A stretch of DNA of 64,000 nt, taken from positions 2,976,001-3,040,000 of the forward strand of contig NZ_CP011868.1 in assembly GCF_001294645.1 (NCBI RefSeq), read 5' to 3'. Shown piece by piece: positions 17,797 to 27,470 of the stretch; the stretch's first letter is position 1, and each line of letters opens with the position of its first letter. The position numbers and the translations under genes were made by a program. Source of the DNA: Pseudonocardia sp. HH130629-09 (GTDB lineage Bacteria; Actinomycetota; Actinomycetes; Mycobacteriales; Pseudonocardiaceae). The notes below the pieces were generated by a model. The model searched no databases. It was given only the letters and a program-made list of their open reading frames with translations, and was not told where the DNA came from.

Positions 17797-18810
17797 ATGA
17801 GAGCAGCGGTCATCACCTCGTTCGGCACGCCGGACGTGCTCCACGAGTCCCGGGTGGACACCCCCGTACCCGGACGCGGCCAGGTGCTGGTCGAGGTCCG
17901 CGCGGCGGGGGTGAACCCCGCCGAACTGCTCGCACGGTCCGGTGCCTTCGACCTACCGGCCCCGGCGATCATCGGGTTCGAGTTCGCCGGCACCGTCGCG
18001 GCGCTCGGCGACGACGTCACCGGGATCGAGGTCGGTACGCGCATCGCGGGCTGGCCGGACGGCTTCGCGCGAGGCTCCTATGCCGAGTTCACCCTCAGCA
18101 GCAACTACACGACCATCCCCGACGGGGTGACCTTCGAGGACGCGGCCGCGACGGTCATCGCCGCGGACAACGCCGCGCGAGGACTCGCACTCCTGCGGCC
18201 GCGCCCGGGAGAGACGATCGTGGTCTCCGGGGCGAGCGGGGCCCTCGGCGGCGCCGCCGTGCAGTTCGCCCGCCTACAGGGACTTACCGTCATCGGGATC
18301 TCGGGACGGTCCAGCCTGAAGCACGTGCAGAGCCTCGGGGCGATCGCCGTCGAACACGGCGACCACCTCGCAGACCGCGTGCGTGCGGTCGCGCCCGGCC
18401 CGATCGACGCGGCCCTCGACACCGCGGGCAAGGGACTCGTGGCGACGCTGGTCGACCTGCGCGGCGGAACCGAACGCGTCGTCACCCTCGCGGACCCCGC
18501 CGCGGCCGCCCAGGGCGTCACCTTCAGCGCGGGGCACCCCGGCAACCGGGACCACCGCCCCGTGCGGGAAGCGCTGGAGCACATCGCCGCTGGCGAATGG
18601 CGCACCCGGATCGCCCGCACCTTCCCGCTGCACCGGGCGGCCGAGGCACACCGGACGCTGGAGGCCGGGCACACCCGGGGGAAAGCTGCTGCTGATCCCG
18701 TGAGGACCGACGACCGGAGGACCCGCGGACACGATCGGGGCGAGGCGACCGAACCGGCGATCCGTTCCTTGACCCTGCCCCAGGGGCACGCTGTGTGCTG
18801 GTGCCCATAG
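17797..18810 (+). CDS. MDR-family quinone-oxidoreductase-like dehydrogenase, C-terminal frameshift
   Basis: Zinc-independent medium-chain reductase: MRAAVITSFGTPDVL, VRAAGVNPAELLARSG, GFEFAGTVAALGDDV, and an NADPH-binding VVSGASGALGGAAVQFARLQG. It would reduce quinones or enones. Near 18677-18684 (GGGGGAAA) one extra base shifts the frame: the natural ending GKLLLIP with stop TGA 18701-18703 is lost, and the reading runs on to 18810 with an unrelated tail. Because the catalytic core is complete, activity might survive. The event is in a homopolymer, so sequencing error is possible. Confidence 0.85.
   Translation: MRAAVITSFGTPDVLHESRVDTPVPGRGQVLVEVRAAGVNPAELLARSGAFDLPAPAIIGFEFAGTVAALGDDVTGIEVGTRIAGWPDGFARGSYAEFTLSSNYTTIPDGVTFEDAAATVIAADNAARGLALLRPRPGETIVVSGASGALGGAAVQFARLQGLTVIGISGRSSLKHVQSLGAIAVEHGDHLADRVRAVAPGPIDAALDTAGKGLVATLVDLRGGTERVVTLADPAAAAQGVTFSAGHPGNRDHRPVREALEHIAAGEWRTRIARTFPLHRAAEAHRTLEAGHTRGKAAADPVRTDDRRTRGHDRGEATEPAIRSLTLPQGHAVCWCP
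18769..18799 (+). promoter_or_regulatory. MerR-type promoter upstream of CPBP protease
   Basis: TTGACC (18769-18774), a 19-bp spacer, and TGTGCT (18794-18799). The spacer contains TGCCC-CAG-GGGCA, in exactly the register of the dyad at 10295-10309. It lies 48 bp upstream of the CPBP start. It is the third member of the putative MerR regulon and currently sits inside the frameshift-extended tail of the MDR gene. Confidence 0.7.
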
Positions 18811-18846
18811 GTCGTCCCATCGACCGAAGCACCCAGGAAGGTTCTC

Positions 18847-19833
18847 ATGAACAGGCCAGTCCCCGGTCGTCGCCGTCCCGCTGCTCCGCCCGAGTCGTCC
18901 TCTGCGCCGACGCAGCGCCTCAGCACCGCGCTCGACGGACGACGTCCGTTCGGCGCGCACCTCCGGATGAGCTGGTGGAAACCGCTCCTGCTGATCGCGG
19001 TCCTGCCGGTGGTCCTGCTCGGCTCCCAGGTACTGGCGTGGTCGGTCGTCGGGGCGGTCGAGGGCTCCGACGACCCGTTCTCCGCCGAGTTCACCCCGCT
19101 GAAGTCCCTGGCCGCCAACCTGTCGATCGGGGCGACGGGCGTCGTGGCGCTGCTGCTGCTCGCGTGGATGACCCGGGTCCCCTGGCGGCTGCTCCTGAGC
19201 CCGCTGCGGAGGTTCGACGGACAGCGGCTCGGCCGCTACTCGGCCGTCGCCGCCGTGCTGGTCACCGCCGGCCTGGTGACCGTGGCCGTCGTCGGGCCCG
19301 AGGCCACCGGATGGACCGGTTTCGCGATCACCGACACCACCCTCGCCCTGCTGGCCGTCACCCTGCTCACCACCCCGATCCAGGCGGTCGGGGAGGAGCT
19401 GATGTACCGCAGTGTCCTGCTTCCCGCCGCGGCGAGCTGGGCACGCGCCGCCCGGCCCGCGCTGGTCGTCGGCCTTGCGGTGTCCACGCTGGCGTTCGCA
19501 GCCCTGCACGGTTCGGCCGATCCCTGGCTGGCCGGCTACATCACGTTGATCGGCCTGTGCACCGGTCTGATGGCCGTGATCAGCGGAGGTGTGGAGGCGC
19601 CGATCGCCTTCCACGTCGTCAACAACGTGCTCGCCGGTATCGGCAACAACGTCATGTCCGGGGGCGGTACGTCGGCCGTCGACCGTTCCACCGAGACCGG
19701 CGGCCCGCCGTTGCTCATCCTCGCCGCGGTCAACATCGCCATGGTGCTGGCGGTCTGGCTGCACGAGAAGCAGCGAGGATCCGCTGTCGGCCGGGCGGGG
19801 ATCACCCGGCTCGACCCCAGCCGGTCGTCATGA
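18847..19833 (+). CDS. CPBP intramembrane metalloprotease
   Basis: 328 residues with about eight hydrophobic segments and a cytoplasmic Pro-rich N-terminus. The CPBP/Abi motifs are complete: EELMYR (EExxxR), FAALH and HVVNN. Members are membrane proteases implicated in prenyl-protein processing, bacteriocin immunity or regulated proteolysis. ATG 18847 follows AGGAAGG. Its stop overlaps the LuxR start (ATGA, 19830-19833), so the two are coupled. The upstream MerR-type promoter links it to the S9 peptidases. Confidence 0.88.
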   Translation: MNRPVPGRRRPAAPPESSSAPTQRLSTALDGRRPFGAHLRMSWWKPLLLIAVLPVVLLGSQVLAWSVVGAVEGSDDPFSAEFTPLKSLAANLSIGATGVVALLLLAWMTRVPWRLLLSPLRRFDGQRLGRYSAVAAVLVTAGLVTVAVVGPEATGWTGFAITDTTLALLAVTLLTTPIQAVGEELMYRSVLLPAAASWARAARPALVVGLAVSTLAFAALHGSADPWLAGYITLIGLCTGLMAVISGGVEAPIAFHVVNNVLAGIGNNVMSGGGTSAVDRSTETGGPPLLILAAVNIAMVLAVWLHEKQRGSAVGRAGITRLDPSRSS

Positions 19834-22613
19834 GGGAACGCCCCGGCGCGGCCGACCGCCCACCTCCTCCCCGGCAGGCGATGACGGCGCCCGGTCTCCC
19901 GGCCACGTTCGCCGGACGGCAGGCGGAGGTCGGCGTCGTGGCCGAGGTGCTCGACCGGGCCCGCCGCGGCGCCGGGGGAGCCCTGGTGCTCTGGGGCGAG
20001 CCGGGGATCGGCAAGACCGCGCTGCTCGACCACGTCACCGCGGCGTCCTCCGACATCACGCCGTGGGTGGTCCGGCCCGCACGGTGCGAGTCCGCGGTCC
20101 CCTTCGCCGGGCTGTACACGCTGCTCCGGCCGGTCGAGCACCTCATCGGGGCACTCCCGGTGTCCTCGGCGACCGCGCTCCGCGGCGTGCTCGCAGGGGA
20201 GCCTTCCGGACCGGGACGCCTGCTCACCGCCGTCGCGGTCCTGTCCCTGCTGTCGTCGCCGGCCCTCGACCGTCCGGTCGTGGTCGTCGTCGACGACGCG
20301 CACCGGCTCGACGCGGAGACCGCGTTCGTGCTCGGATTCGTCGCCCGACGGGTGCGAACCGACCCGGTCGCCATCCTGATCGCCGACCACGACGCACCGG
20401 CCGGAGGTCCGTGGGAGGGGCTCGATACGCTCGCGGTCGGCGCCCTCCCCGACCAGGACGCCGCCCGGCTGGTCGCCGGCGCCCACCCCGGCATCGACGA
20501 GGCCGCGGTCACCCGCGCGGTCGACGCGGGTGGCGGCAACCCGCTGGCGCTGCACGAGCTGCCGACACCGGTCGACGACCTCACCGGCGCCGTGCCCGTC
20601 GGGCCCCGGCTGCGGAAGTCCTTTGCCGAGCGCCTGCAGACCATGCGGGTCCCGGCCCGCGAGCTGGTCGTGCTGCTGGCGGCCGCTCGTACCGACGGTG
20701 ACCAGCTCGCACTCGTCCGGGCGGCCCAGTCCCCCGGCGCCGACCAGCCGGTCTGGGATGAGGCGAACCGGTCGGGGCTGCTCGCCGGGACGCCCGACCA
20801 GCCCGCGCTACGGCACCCGGTCGTCCGGGCCGCCGTCTATGCCGGCGCCTCCCCGTCCGAGCGCCGGAACGCCCACGGCACCCTGGCCGCCGCGTTCCCG
20901 CCGGAAAGCCGCGGCCATCTCTGGCACCGGGCCGCGACCGCGCCGGACGTCGACGAGGAGATCGCCGGGCAGCTCGAACGGACGGCGCCCTCGGGCTCCG
21001 GAGCCGTCCCGATCCTGCGGCGCGCCGCCGAGCTCTCCCCCGACCCGGCCGCCGCGACCCGCAGGCTCGCCGGTGCGGCCGTCGCCGCCTGGCACGGCGG
21101 GGACGCGACGACGGCGCGCCGGTTGCTGGCCGATGCCCGCAGTCTGACCGACGAGGCCCAGGCCACCCGCGCCAGCCGCGGCCTGCGCGGGGTACTCGAA
21201 CTCGCCGAGGGATCCCTGGAACGAGCACACCGATCGCTCACCCGCGACATCGCCGAACTCGACGATCCACGCACCGGCGTCGAGCTCGGCGCCGCCGCCC
21301 TGCACGCCGGGTGGTCCGCGGGCCGTGACGACCTCGTCCGCGAGACCCTCGCCGGTCTCGCGCGACTGACGACACCCGGGCTACCCGATGTCCTCCCCCA
21401 CGTCCGGAGGTGGTGGGCACCGACGACGAACCCCGTCGAGCCGGTGCCGTCGGCCGACCTCGGCGACGTCATGGCGCAGATCTCCGGGGTGGAGTCCCAG
21501 CTCCTGCCGCCGTCGGCGCTCGGACTGGTGTGGGGCGTCGACGAACCGCTCGCCGACGCCACGCACACCCTGCTCGGGAGGCACCGCAGGAACGCCGACC
21601 ACACCTCGCTCGCCGCGGCACTGGCGCGGAGCGCGCGACTCGATCTCGCCGCAGGCCGGTGGGGTGCAGCGGAGGACGCCGCGACCGAGGGGCTCGCCTC
21701 GGCCGAGCGGATCGGCGCCGAGCACATCGCCGCGGAGTGCCGTGGCTGTCTCGGCTGGCTCGCCGCCGCCCGCGGCGACCGCCCCGGGGTCGATCGTCTG
21801 GCCGCGCACATCCTGCAGCTCGCCGGGCCGCGCCGCGATCGCGCGGTCAACGCCTCGGCCCAGTGGAGCCGTGGCATGGTCGCGCTGGCAGGTGGTCACG
21901 CCGATGCCGCGCTCGACCTGCTCGCCCGCCTGGACGAACCCGGACACGAGGCAGCGCATCCGATCGTCGCGCTGCTGGCCTGCCTGGACACCGTCGAGGC
22001 CGCCGTGCAGGCACGACGACCGGACATCGGCGAGCGGCGCGTCGAGGCGCTCGACGCCTGGACACGGCGGAGCGGCGCACCGTGGGCGAGAGCCACCACG
22101 CACCTGACGCGCGCGCTGCTGGACGAGCCCGTCGCCGAACGGTCCTACCGCGCGGCGCTGGACGTGCCCGGCGCGTCCCGGCGCCCGTACGAACACGCAC
22201 GGGCCCACCTGCTCTACGGCGAGTGGTTGCGGCGACAGCGGCGGCGCCGCGACGCCGCACAGCAGCTCGACGCCGCGGCGCAGACGTTCCATGCGCTGAG
22301 AGCCCACCCGATGCTGGAGCGAGCCCGGCGCGAGCAGCGCCTCACGACGACGCCCGCACGCCGTGGCAGCGTCGCCGGCACCGGGCTGGCGACGCTGACC
22401 GCGCAGGAACTCCGAGTGGGCCAGCTCGCCGCGGAGGACCTGACCAACCGCGAGATCGGGGCCCGGCTACGGATCAGCGACCGCACCGTCGGGCACCATC
22501 TGTCGCACGTGTTCGCCAAGCTCGGGGTCCGCTCCCGTCGGGAGCTCGCGGCTGCCGGTCTCACCGGCCCGAGACGACGGACGGACGTGACCCCCCTCGG
22601 TGGCGACGGATAG
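19830..22613 (+). CDS. LAL-type LuxR regulator (ATPase plus LuxR HTH)
   Basis: 927 residues, the usual size of LAL regulators. The N-terminal AAA-like domain has Walker A GEPGIGKTA (about residue 50) and Walker B VVVVDDAHRLD. A long TPR-like helical middle follows (SLAAALARSARLDLAAGRWGAAEDAATEG). The C-terminal LuxR HTH reads LTAQELRVGQLAAEDLTNREIGARL, then ISDRTVGHHLSHVFAKLGVRSRREL. LAL proteins are ATP-dependent activators of catabolic or biosynthetic clusters. It overlaps the CPBP protease gene by 4 bp. A fragment of a paralogue survives at 46149-46580. Confidence 0.92.
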   Translation: MRERPGAADRPPPPRQAMTAPGLPATFAGRQAEVGVVAEVLDRARRGAGGALVLWGEPGIGKTALLDHVTAASSDITPWVVRPARCESAVPFAGLYTLLRPVEHLIGALPVSSATALRGVLAGEPSGPGRLLTAVAVLSLLSSPALDRPVVVVVDDAHRLDAETAFVLGFVARRVRTDPVAILIADHDAPAGGPWEGLDTLAVGALPDQDAARLVAGAHPGIDEAAVTRAVDAGGGNPLALHELPTPVDDLTGAVPVGPRLRKSFAERLQTMRVPARELVVLLAAARTDGDQLALVRAAQSPGADQPVWDEANRSGLLAGTPDQPALRHPVVRAAVYAGASPSERRNAHGTLAAAFPPESRGHLWHRAATAPDVDEEIAGQLERTAPSGSGAVPILRRAAELSPDPAAATRRLAGAAVAAWHGGDATTARRLLADARSLTDEAQATRASRGLRGVLELAEGSLERAHRSLTRDIAELDDPRTGVELGAAALHAGWSAGRDDLVRETLAGLARLTTPGLPDVLPHVRRWWAPTTNPVEPVPSADLGDVMAQISGVESQLLPPSALGLVWGVDEPLADATHTLLGRHRRNADHTSLAAALARSARLDLAAGRWGAAEDAATEGLASAERIGAEHIAAECRGCLGWLAAARGDRPGVDRLAAHILQLAGPRRDRAVNASAQWSRGMVALAGGHADAALDLLARLDEPGHEAAHPIVALLACLDTVEAAVQARRPDIGERRVEALDAWTRRSGAPWARATTHLTRALLDEPVAERSYRAALDVPGASRRPYEHARAHLLYGEWLRRQRRRRDAAQQLDAAAQTFHALRAHPMLERARREQRLTTTPARRGSVAGTGLATLTAQELRVGQLAAEDLTNREIGARLRISDRTVGHHLSHVFAKLGVRSRRELAAAGLTGPRRRTDVTPLGGDG

Positions 22614-22681
22614 CACGGCCGATGCCTGCCCCGACGGATGTTCCTACCGTGGCCTCGACACCGACGAGACGAGGCCAGCAG

Positions 22682-23930
22682 ATGTCGAAGCCCGCGGCAG
22701 CACCTGGTGCCGGGTACGACGGGGCGCCCCGGCTGGAGTCCCGTGACCCGGCCACCGGGGAGCTCCTGGGCACGTTCGTCGACGGTGGCGCAGGACGGGC
22801 CCGGACCGCGATCGCTGCCGCGCGGCGCGCGTTCGCCGCCACGCCGTGGGCGCGGGACCGGCATCGGCGTGCCGCTGCGCTCTCGGAGATCGCCGATCGG
22901 CTCGACGCCCGCAGCGACCAGGTCATCGACCTGCTGTCCCGCGAGAACGGCAAGACGCTGGGTGAGGCCGCGCTCGAGGTCGGCCCCTCCGCGGCCAAGC
23001 TGCGCTACTACGCCGCGCTGGCGTTGAGCGACCACGGCCGGGCGGCCGAGATCCGCCCGGGGATGTACTCGATGAGCCTCAAGGAGCCGGCGGGCGTCGC
23101 CGGGATCATCGTGCCCTGGAACTCGCCCGTGATCCTGTCCACGCGCTCGTTCGCGCCCGCTCTGGCCGCCGGATGCACCGTCGCGATGAAGATGCCGGCG
23201 CAGACCGGCCTGGTCAACGAGCTGCTCGCCGAGATCATCACCTCGGCGCCGAGCCTGCCCACCGGAGTCGTCACTGTCTTCACCGAGAGCGGGTCCGACG
23301 GTGCACGCCTGCTGGTCTCCTCCCCCGATGTCGACGTCGTGAGCTACACGGGGTCGACCGCGGTCGGGCGGCAGATCATGGCAGCCGCCGCCCCCACGCT
23401 GAAGGGCCTGTCCCTGGAGCTGGGCGGCAAGACACCCATGATCGTGTTCGACGACGCCGACCTCGACGCCGCCGTGCCGGTGCTGGCCAGGGCGGTCACC
23501 ACGTTCGCCGGGCAGTTCTGCATGGCCGGTAGCCGGGTCCTCGCCCAGCGCGGCATCGCCGACGAGCTGCGTGAGAGGCTCGTCGACGCGTTGCGCGCGG
23601 TCCGCGTCGGCCCCGGCACCGATCGTCCAACGCGAGGTGTTCGGTCCGGTCGCGACCTTCGAGGTGTTCGACGACGAGCTCGACGCGGTCGAGCGCGCCA
23701 ACGCCACCGACTTCGGCCTGGCGGCCGGGATCTGGACCCCGGACGTGGACCGGCCGCTGCGGGTCGGACGCAGCCTCCGGGTGGGGACGGTCTGGACCAA
23801 CACCTGGGCGGTCGTCCACGACCAGTTCGAGGAGGGCGGCTACAAGCAGTCCGGCGTGGGCCGCCTCAACGGGCTGCGCGGCCTGGAGGAGTTCCAGGAG
23901 ACCAAACACCTCGTGCACACCGCGCCGTGA
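22682..23930 (+). pseudogene. Aldehyde dehydrogenase with internal deletion and frameshift
   Basis: NAD(P)-dependent aldehyde dehydrogenase: DPATGELLGTFVDGG, IIVPWNSP, SYTGSTAVGR, catalytic Glu in LELGGKTP and Cys in GQFCMAGSR. At about 23625 the text jumps from RVGPGTD to a different frame, IVQREVFGPVATFEVF. In intact enzymes roughly 70-85 residues lie between these motifs, so a deletion with frame change has occurred. The last 100 residues (GYKQSGVGR, EEFQETKHL) are recognisable. Both catalytic residues remain but the protein would be truncated. A short fossil of a second copy lies at 46587-46706. Confidence 0.85.
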
Positions 23931-24195
23931 CCCCGGCCGACGGATCGGAGCACCGCGCCGGTGCGGACGGCCAGGACCGCTGGCAGCACTGTCGTGCCCC
24001 ACCACTCAGCAACAACGACGCACCTTCGCACCGGCCCATTGCTCTTCCCGAACACGCTCTCAGGCCCGGACCTGCCCCACCCGTACGTAGCGTACGAGCC
24101 GTCCGCGCTCCCACAGCCTGACCACGATCGACTGCGCGAACCCCTCACCCGAAAAGAACAGGGGAGCCTGACCCGCTTCCTCGGACACCTGTTCT

Positions 24196-25937
24196 GACCC
24201 GAATCCGCGAGTAGCGCTGGTGTCCGGACTGGGGAGATGGCGATAGGTGCCCGCTGACCTGCGATGATCGTGTTTGCGACGACACGACATTGCGGGTTGA
24301 GAGGACACCTATCAGGTGCGAACAGTACGCAAGCGACGCCCGCGGTGTGCGCGGGTGCGTCTCGGCGCGCCGGACGCGGCGCTGACCAGGTTCTCCGGGC
24401 TGGCCGCGGTGACCGAACTGATCGACCGGCTCGGGATCATCGACAAGCTCGACGCCGCGGTCGGGCCCATCAAGGACCGCGACCGCGGGTGCAGCGCCGG
24501 GCAGATGCTGGTCGGCATGTCGGCGGCGCAGCTGTGCGGGGAGGACTTCCTGGTCGGGCTGGACCGGCACCGCGCCGACACCGCCGGGCAGGCACTCACG
24601 CCGGTGCCGGGGTTGGCGTCCACGACCGCCGCCGGGCTCGCGCGCAAGTTCATCGAGGGGCAGTGGGCGGCGGTGGAGACCGGGCTCGGTGACGTGCACA
24701 CCACCGCGCTGGACCTGCTCGCCCAGGTCGACCCGGACCGGGCCGAGCAGCTGACGGCGGACGTGACGATCGATCTGGACACCACCGATGTCGAGGTTTA
24801 CGGCCGGCTCAAGCAGGGCGTGGCGTTCAACCACCAAGGCCAGCGGGTCGCCCGCCCGCACGTCGCGACCTGGGCCGACACCGCGGTGGTGCTGGCCGCT
24901 GACCTCGGTTCGGGCCGGGATGACCCCCGCGCCACCAGCGCCGAGCTGTTCTACCGGGCGCTGGCCGCGCTCCCCGCGCAGGCGCGGGCGGGGCGAGTCC
25001 GCGTGCGTGCGGACGCGGGCTACTTCGCCGGGCAGCTCGCCCGCGCAGCCCTGTTCGTCGGCGTGGAGTTCGCCATCGGCGCCCGACGCATCGCGCCGCT
25101 GTGGCGCATCCTCGACGGCGTCGCGGCCGACGGGTGGACCGACGCGATCGACATGACCGGCGCGCAGGTCGCGGTGGCCGACTATTGCCCGAACTGGTGG
25201 CCCGCAGCGACCCAGCTGCTGATCCGTCGGGTCCGGCTCGACCTGGACCACGGCCAGGTCTCCGGTGACCCGCGAGCGCGGCGCCGACGCACCCTGCACC
25301 CCGCCCAGCGGGCGCTCCCGCTCGACGACCTCGCTACGGTGGCCAAGGTCGACGGGGTGTTCGCCTACTCGTTCATCGTGACCAACCTCGACGTCTCCAC
25401 ACCTGCCGCAGCCGCGCAGGCCGAGTACTGGTACCGCCACCGCACGAAGGTGGAGAACCTGTTCCGCGACACCAAGCACGGCGCCGCGCTGCGCCACCTC
25501 CCCTCCGGACACCTCGCGGTGAACCGAGCCTGGATGTGGGGCGCACTCCTGGCCGCCACCACCAGCGGGTGGCTGCACCACCTCACCGCCCGCACCCGCG
25601 ACGGGCGCCTGGTCGGGCACGGCGTCCGCGGCGGCCAGGCCATGATCGCCACCCTGCGCCGGCGGCTGATCACCATCCCCGCCCGCCTCGTGCGCCACGC
25701 CCGCGGCCTCACCCTGCGCCTACCACCCGGCGAGCACCTACTCGCCGAGGTCCTCGCCCGCGTCCGCGCCCTGCCCGCTCCGTCCTGACCCGGCCGCACC
25801 GGCCCCGACCAGCACAGGAACCCGCCACCCGAGGCGACACTCGGGCCGCCCGCTTGCCCACCACCCAACTCCCGACCCAAGCAACATCAACTTTGGCCGA
25901 CCAAGATCAGCTCATGACCTACTCGCGGATTCGGGTC
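24196..25937 (+). mobile_element. IS1380-family insertion sequence
   Basis: Perfect 19-bp terminal inverted repeats, GACCCGAATCCGCGAGTAG at 24196-24214 and its complement at 25919-25937, bound a 1742-bp element with one transposase. It sits just inside the left end of the IS3 element. The flanking 4-mers (TTCT, TGAG) differ, so no target duplication is seen; a later rearrangement is possible. Confidence 0.9.
24316..25788 (+). CDS. IS1380-family transposase
   Basis: 490 residues, a normal length for IS1380. DDE residues are visible: Asp in VTIDLDTTDVEVYG, Asp in VRADAGYFAG, and Glu in RTKVENLFRDTKHGAALRH (the IS1380/IS4-like YREK-type region). The basic N-terminus reads RTVRKRRPRCARVRLG. It starts at GTG 24316, 100 bp inside the left inverted repeat. 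The frame is intact, so the element may be active. Confidence 0.93.
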   Translation: MRTVRKRRPRCARVRLGAPDAALTRFSGLAAVTELIDRLGIIDKLDAAVGPIKDRDRGCSAGQMLVGMSAAQLCGEDFLVGLDRHRADTAGQALTPVPGLASTTAAGLARKFIEGQWAAVETGLGDVHTTALDLLAQVDPDRAEQLTADVTIDLDTTDVEVYGRLKQGVAFNHQGQRVARPHVATWADTAVVLAADLGSGRDDPRATSAELFYRALAALPAQARAGRVRVRADAGYFAGQLARAALFVGVEFAIGARRIAPLWRILDGVAADGWTDAIDMTGAQVAVADYCPNWWPAATQLLIRRVRLDLDHGQVSGDPRARRRRTLHPAQRALPLDDLATVAKVDGVFAYSFIVTNLDVSTPAAAAQAEYWYRHRTKVENLFRDTKHGAALRHLPSGHLAVNRAWMWGALLAATTSGWLHHLTARTRDGRLVGHGVRGGQAMIATLRRRLITIPARLVRHARGLTLRLPPGEHLLAEVLARVRALPAPS

Positions 25938-26062
25938 TGAGCGATGATCGCTCGGGAAGGGAGCCCGTCGAATGCCTGCACCACGCCCTCCGGAGTCCCG
26001 CCGCCGCGCAGTCGAGCTCGCCCGTGCCGGTGAACAGCCGATCGCCCAGATCCCGAAAGACC

Positions 26063-27470
26063 GGGTCTGTAACAGGAACGGTGGTTCCGGCGTTGTTGGT
26101 CAGTAGTGCTCGGCGGACGGCCAGCGGTCACCGAACGTGATCGCGAAGGCGTTGATCACCGGCTTCCATCGGATCGTCCACCGTGCGCGGCCTCGCCCGG
26201 TCGGGTCGAGGCTGCGGGTCACAAGGTACAGGCATTTCAACGCGGCCGCCTCGCTGGGGAAATGCCCTCGCGCCCGTACCGCTCGGCGGTAGCGGGCGTT
26301 GAGTGATTCGATCGCGTTCGTCGAACACAACACGGCACGGATCTCGGCATCGTAGTCGAGGAACGGAACGAACTCGGTCCAGGCGTTGCGCCACAACCGG
26401 ATCATCGCCGGATAAGTGCGACCCCATTTTTCGTCGAGGTCATCGAGAGCAGCGAGAGCGGCGTCGGCGGTGGGGGCCGTGTAGATCGCCCGAATCCCTC
26501 GCTTGATCGCATCGGTGTCACGCCGCGACGTCAACCGGAACGAGTTCCTGATCAAGTGCACGATGCATGTCTGCACGATGGTCTGTGGCCACACGTTCTC
26601 CACCACCTCGGGCAGGCCTTTCAACCCGTCGCAGACCAGGAAGAACACGTCCCGCATGCCGCGGTTACGCAGGTCGGTCAGCACCCCCAGCCAGAACTTC
26701 GCGCCCTCACCACCGGAGCCGGCCCACAGGCCCAGCACGTCCTTGCGGCCGTCGACGGTGACCCCGATCGCCGCGTAGACGGGCCGGTTGGCGACCTGCC
26801 CGTCGCGAACCTTGACCATGATGGCGTCCACGAAGACCGCGACGTATACCGCATCGAGTGGCCGCGACACCCAGTCCTGCATCTCGGTGATCACCGAGTC
26901 GGTGATCCGTGAGACGGTCTCCTTCGACACCGACGCCCCGTAGATCTCCGAGACATGCGCCGAGATCTCCCCGGTCGTCACACCCTTCGCGTACAGCGAC
27001 AACACGATCTCATCGACATCGCCGAGGCGCCGCTGTCGTTTCCGAACGATCTGGGGTTCGAACGTCGGGTCGCGGTCTCTCGGGACCTCGATCTCGACCT
27101 CGCCGACAGCATCGGAGATGACCGTCTTCGACCGGTGACCGTTCCGGTTGTTCGTCGATTCCCGGTCCGGGTCGGCCCGGTTCTTTGCATGCCCGAGGTG
27201 CTCGGTCATCTCCTCCCCGAGCGCAGTCTCCAGAACGTTCTTGGTGAACAGCTTCAACAGCCCATCCGGGCCGGTCAGCTCCAGGCCGCGTGCTCGCGCG
27301 TCGGCCACCATCGCCGCCGCGGCGGCCTGCTCGGGCGAGAGCTGACGCCCTGAACCCGTCTCATCCTTGGCTGAACCCACAAGGTCCGATGTCATCACTC
27401 ACAGTGCCCATCCCACCGGACCCGAGCCCGGCGTGTCGGGCCGGAACCACCGTTCCTTGCACAGGCCCGA
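26063..27470 (-). mobile_element. IS256-family element A with 8-bp target duplication
   Basis: 29-bp imperfect terminal repeats sharing AGGAACGGTGGTTCCGGC lie at 26063-26091 and 27442-27470. The flanks GAAAGACC (26055-26062) and GAAAGACC (27471-27478) are a perfect 8-bp target duplication, as expected for IS256. Excising the element and one copy rejoins the IS3 orfA reading IAQIPKD-LGISESC. Confidence 0.95.
26100..27395 (-). CDS. IS256-family transposase (element A)
   Basis: About 431 residues. DDE triad: Asp in VFVDAIMVKVRDG, Asp in FLVCDGLKGLPE, and Glu in STNAIESLNARYRRAVRARG, the last being the IS256 family signature. The N-terminal mutator-type region (NVLETALGEEMTEHLGH) is present. It starts at ATG 27395, with GTG 27398 also possible. 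The gene is intact. Confidence 0.94.
   Translation of the reverse strand: MTSDLVGSAKDETGSGRQLSPEQAAAAAMVADARARGLELTGPDGLLKLFTKNVLETALGEEMTEHLGHAKNRADPDRESTNNRNGHRSKTVISDAVGEVEIEVPRDRDPTFEPQIVRKRQRRLGDVDEIVLSLYAKGVTTGEISAHVSEIYGASVSKETVSRITDSVITEMQDWVSRPLDAVYVAVFVDAIMVKVRDGQVANRPVYAAIGVTVDGRKDVLGLWAGSGGEGAKFWLGVLTDLRNRGMRDVFFLVCDGLKGLPEVVENVWPQTIVQTCIVHLIRNSFRLTSRRDTDAIKRGIRAIYTAPTADAALAALDDLDEKWGRTYPAMIRLWRNAWTEFVPFLDYDAEIRAVLCSTNAIESLNARYRRAVRARGHFPSEAAALKCLYLVTRSLDPTGRGRARWTIRWKPVINAFAITFGDRWPSAEHY

Noticed and set aside
24082..24100. CGTACG-TAG-CGTACG palindrome left of the IS nest
   Set aside because: Short, isolated, with no adjacent regulator or start codon. It may simply be a fragment of the pre-insertion sequence.
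23961..24197. Small 78-residue rightward open frame after the aldehyde dehydrogenase
   Set aside because: No recognisable motif, no good start signal, and its end reads into the IS3 terminus, so it is not a native gene.
24192..25941. Target-site duplication for the IS1380 element
   Set aside because: The 4-mers flanking the inverted repeats are TTCT and TGAG. They do not match, so I do not claim one.
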